Source: Falsochrobactrum ovis
GTDB taxonomy: Bacteria > Pseudomonadota > Alphaproteobacteria > Rhizobiales > Rhizobiaceae
Length of the DNA: 64,000 nt
NCBI RefSeq assembly: GCF_003259955.1
Contig: NZ_QLMK01000001.1
Location: 495,315-559,314, forward strand
Direction of reading: 5' to 3'
Notes under the pieces: generated by a model
Seen by the model: only the letters and a program-made list of their open reading frames with translations
Told to the model about the DNA's origin: nothing
Database searches by the model: none
Shown here: positions 63,812-64,000 of the stretch, piece by piece
Numbering within the stretch: the first letter of the stretch is position 1
Layout: the number at the start of each line of letters is the position of its first letter
Program-made: the position numbers and the translations under genes

Positions 63812-64000
63812 TTATAACAGGGCATTCTTGATCAGTCGTTGGCAACGCTCAGACATAAAATCAATGATCAGGCGCACTTTGGGATCTTGCAAACGTTTGT
63901 GCGGATAAATGGCGGCCAATTGAATAGGCGCTGGCGGGGTGCTTTCGAGGATTGGAACCAGCCTGCCTTCGCGCATATATTCCTTCACTTCGAAAACTGG
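63812..64000 (-). CDS. LysR-family regulator, C-terminal end (partial)
   Basis: The gene enters from the right edge; only its last 62 codons are visible (FEVKEYMREGRLVPILESTP, PAPIQLAAIYPHKRLQDPKV, SERCQRLIKNALL and stop). The pattern is the end of a LysR effector-binding domain. It points toward xdhABC and may once have been next to xdhC, where a nearly identical fragment remains. A role in purine catabolism control is inference from position. Confidence 0.72.
   Translation of the reverse strand, partial: PVFEVKEYMREGRLVPILESTPPAPIQLAAIYPHKRLQDPKVRLIIDFMSERCQRLIKNALL
63840..63995. repeat. LysR 3'-end direct repeat, copy 2
   Basis: Second copy of 62279-62434, offset 1561 bp, within the LysR gene at the right edge. 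Confidence 0.88.

Overview
The window looks like a chromosome segment of an alphaproteobacterium of the order Hyphomicrobiales, family Brucellaceae (an Ochrobactrum/Pseudochrobactrum-type organism). The evidence is the gene content: gcrA with clustered GANTC sites, a SAM-II riboswitch on metZ, an alpha-r14-type small RNA with CCUCCUCC loops, ALA synthase (HemA), an IalB-family protein, a PreT/PreA/RutR pyrimidine cluster and NspC-type polyamine synthesis. The genus is inference. No rRNA, tRNA, CRISPR array or transposase was seen. Most of the window is ordinary chromosomal backbone. The accessory-looking parts are 50.2-51.3 kb and 62.2-64.0 kb.

1-7.8 kb is a reductive pyrimidine catabolism cluster: ABC uptake genes, dihydropyrimidinase, an M20 ureidopropionase-type hydrolase, a divergent RutR regulator, and dihydropyrimidine dehydrogenase PreA/PreT. 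RutR-like boxes lie in the two control regions. 7.8-20.4 kb holds a CoxG-like protein, pgi, a deacylase with a HAD phosphatase, fadD, a periplasmic binding protein, a membrane GT2 glycosyltransferase, ppk2, phoR and gcrA.

20.4-43 kb holds argD-argF-hslO, apaG, riboswitch-controlled metZ, dcd, a GlxA-type regulator, a Tat-exported CAP protein, a MATE pump, pyrD, pip, mscL, an aminotransferase and hemA. It also holds a small surface-glycan locus (deacetylase, GT25, GT29-like), the alpha-r14-type sRNA, a VOC dioxygenase and a lipoprotein hydrolase. 43-50.2 kb holds panC-panB, fpr, an MFS exporter, and nspC with carboxyspermidine synthase, which together make spermidine without SpeE.

50.2-52.3 kb contains a tandem duplication. 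Two short secreted-peptide genes share promoter region, leader and signal peptide but have unrelated mature parts. A decayed fragment of a proline-racemase-family gene lies between them, and the intact gene follows. 52.7-62.2 kb has a second MATE pump, IalB, and purine/allantoin catabolism: ureidoglycine aminohydrolase, a PuuE-UraD fusion and xdhABC.

62.2-64.0 kb is an AT-rich insert. It carries a frameshifted DUF3472-like gene between two nearly identical copies (about 157 bp) of the 3' end of a LysR gene. It looks recently acquired or rearranged.
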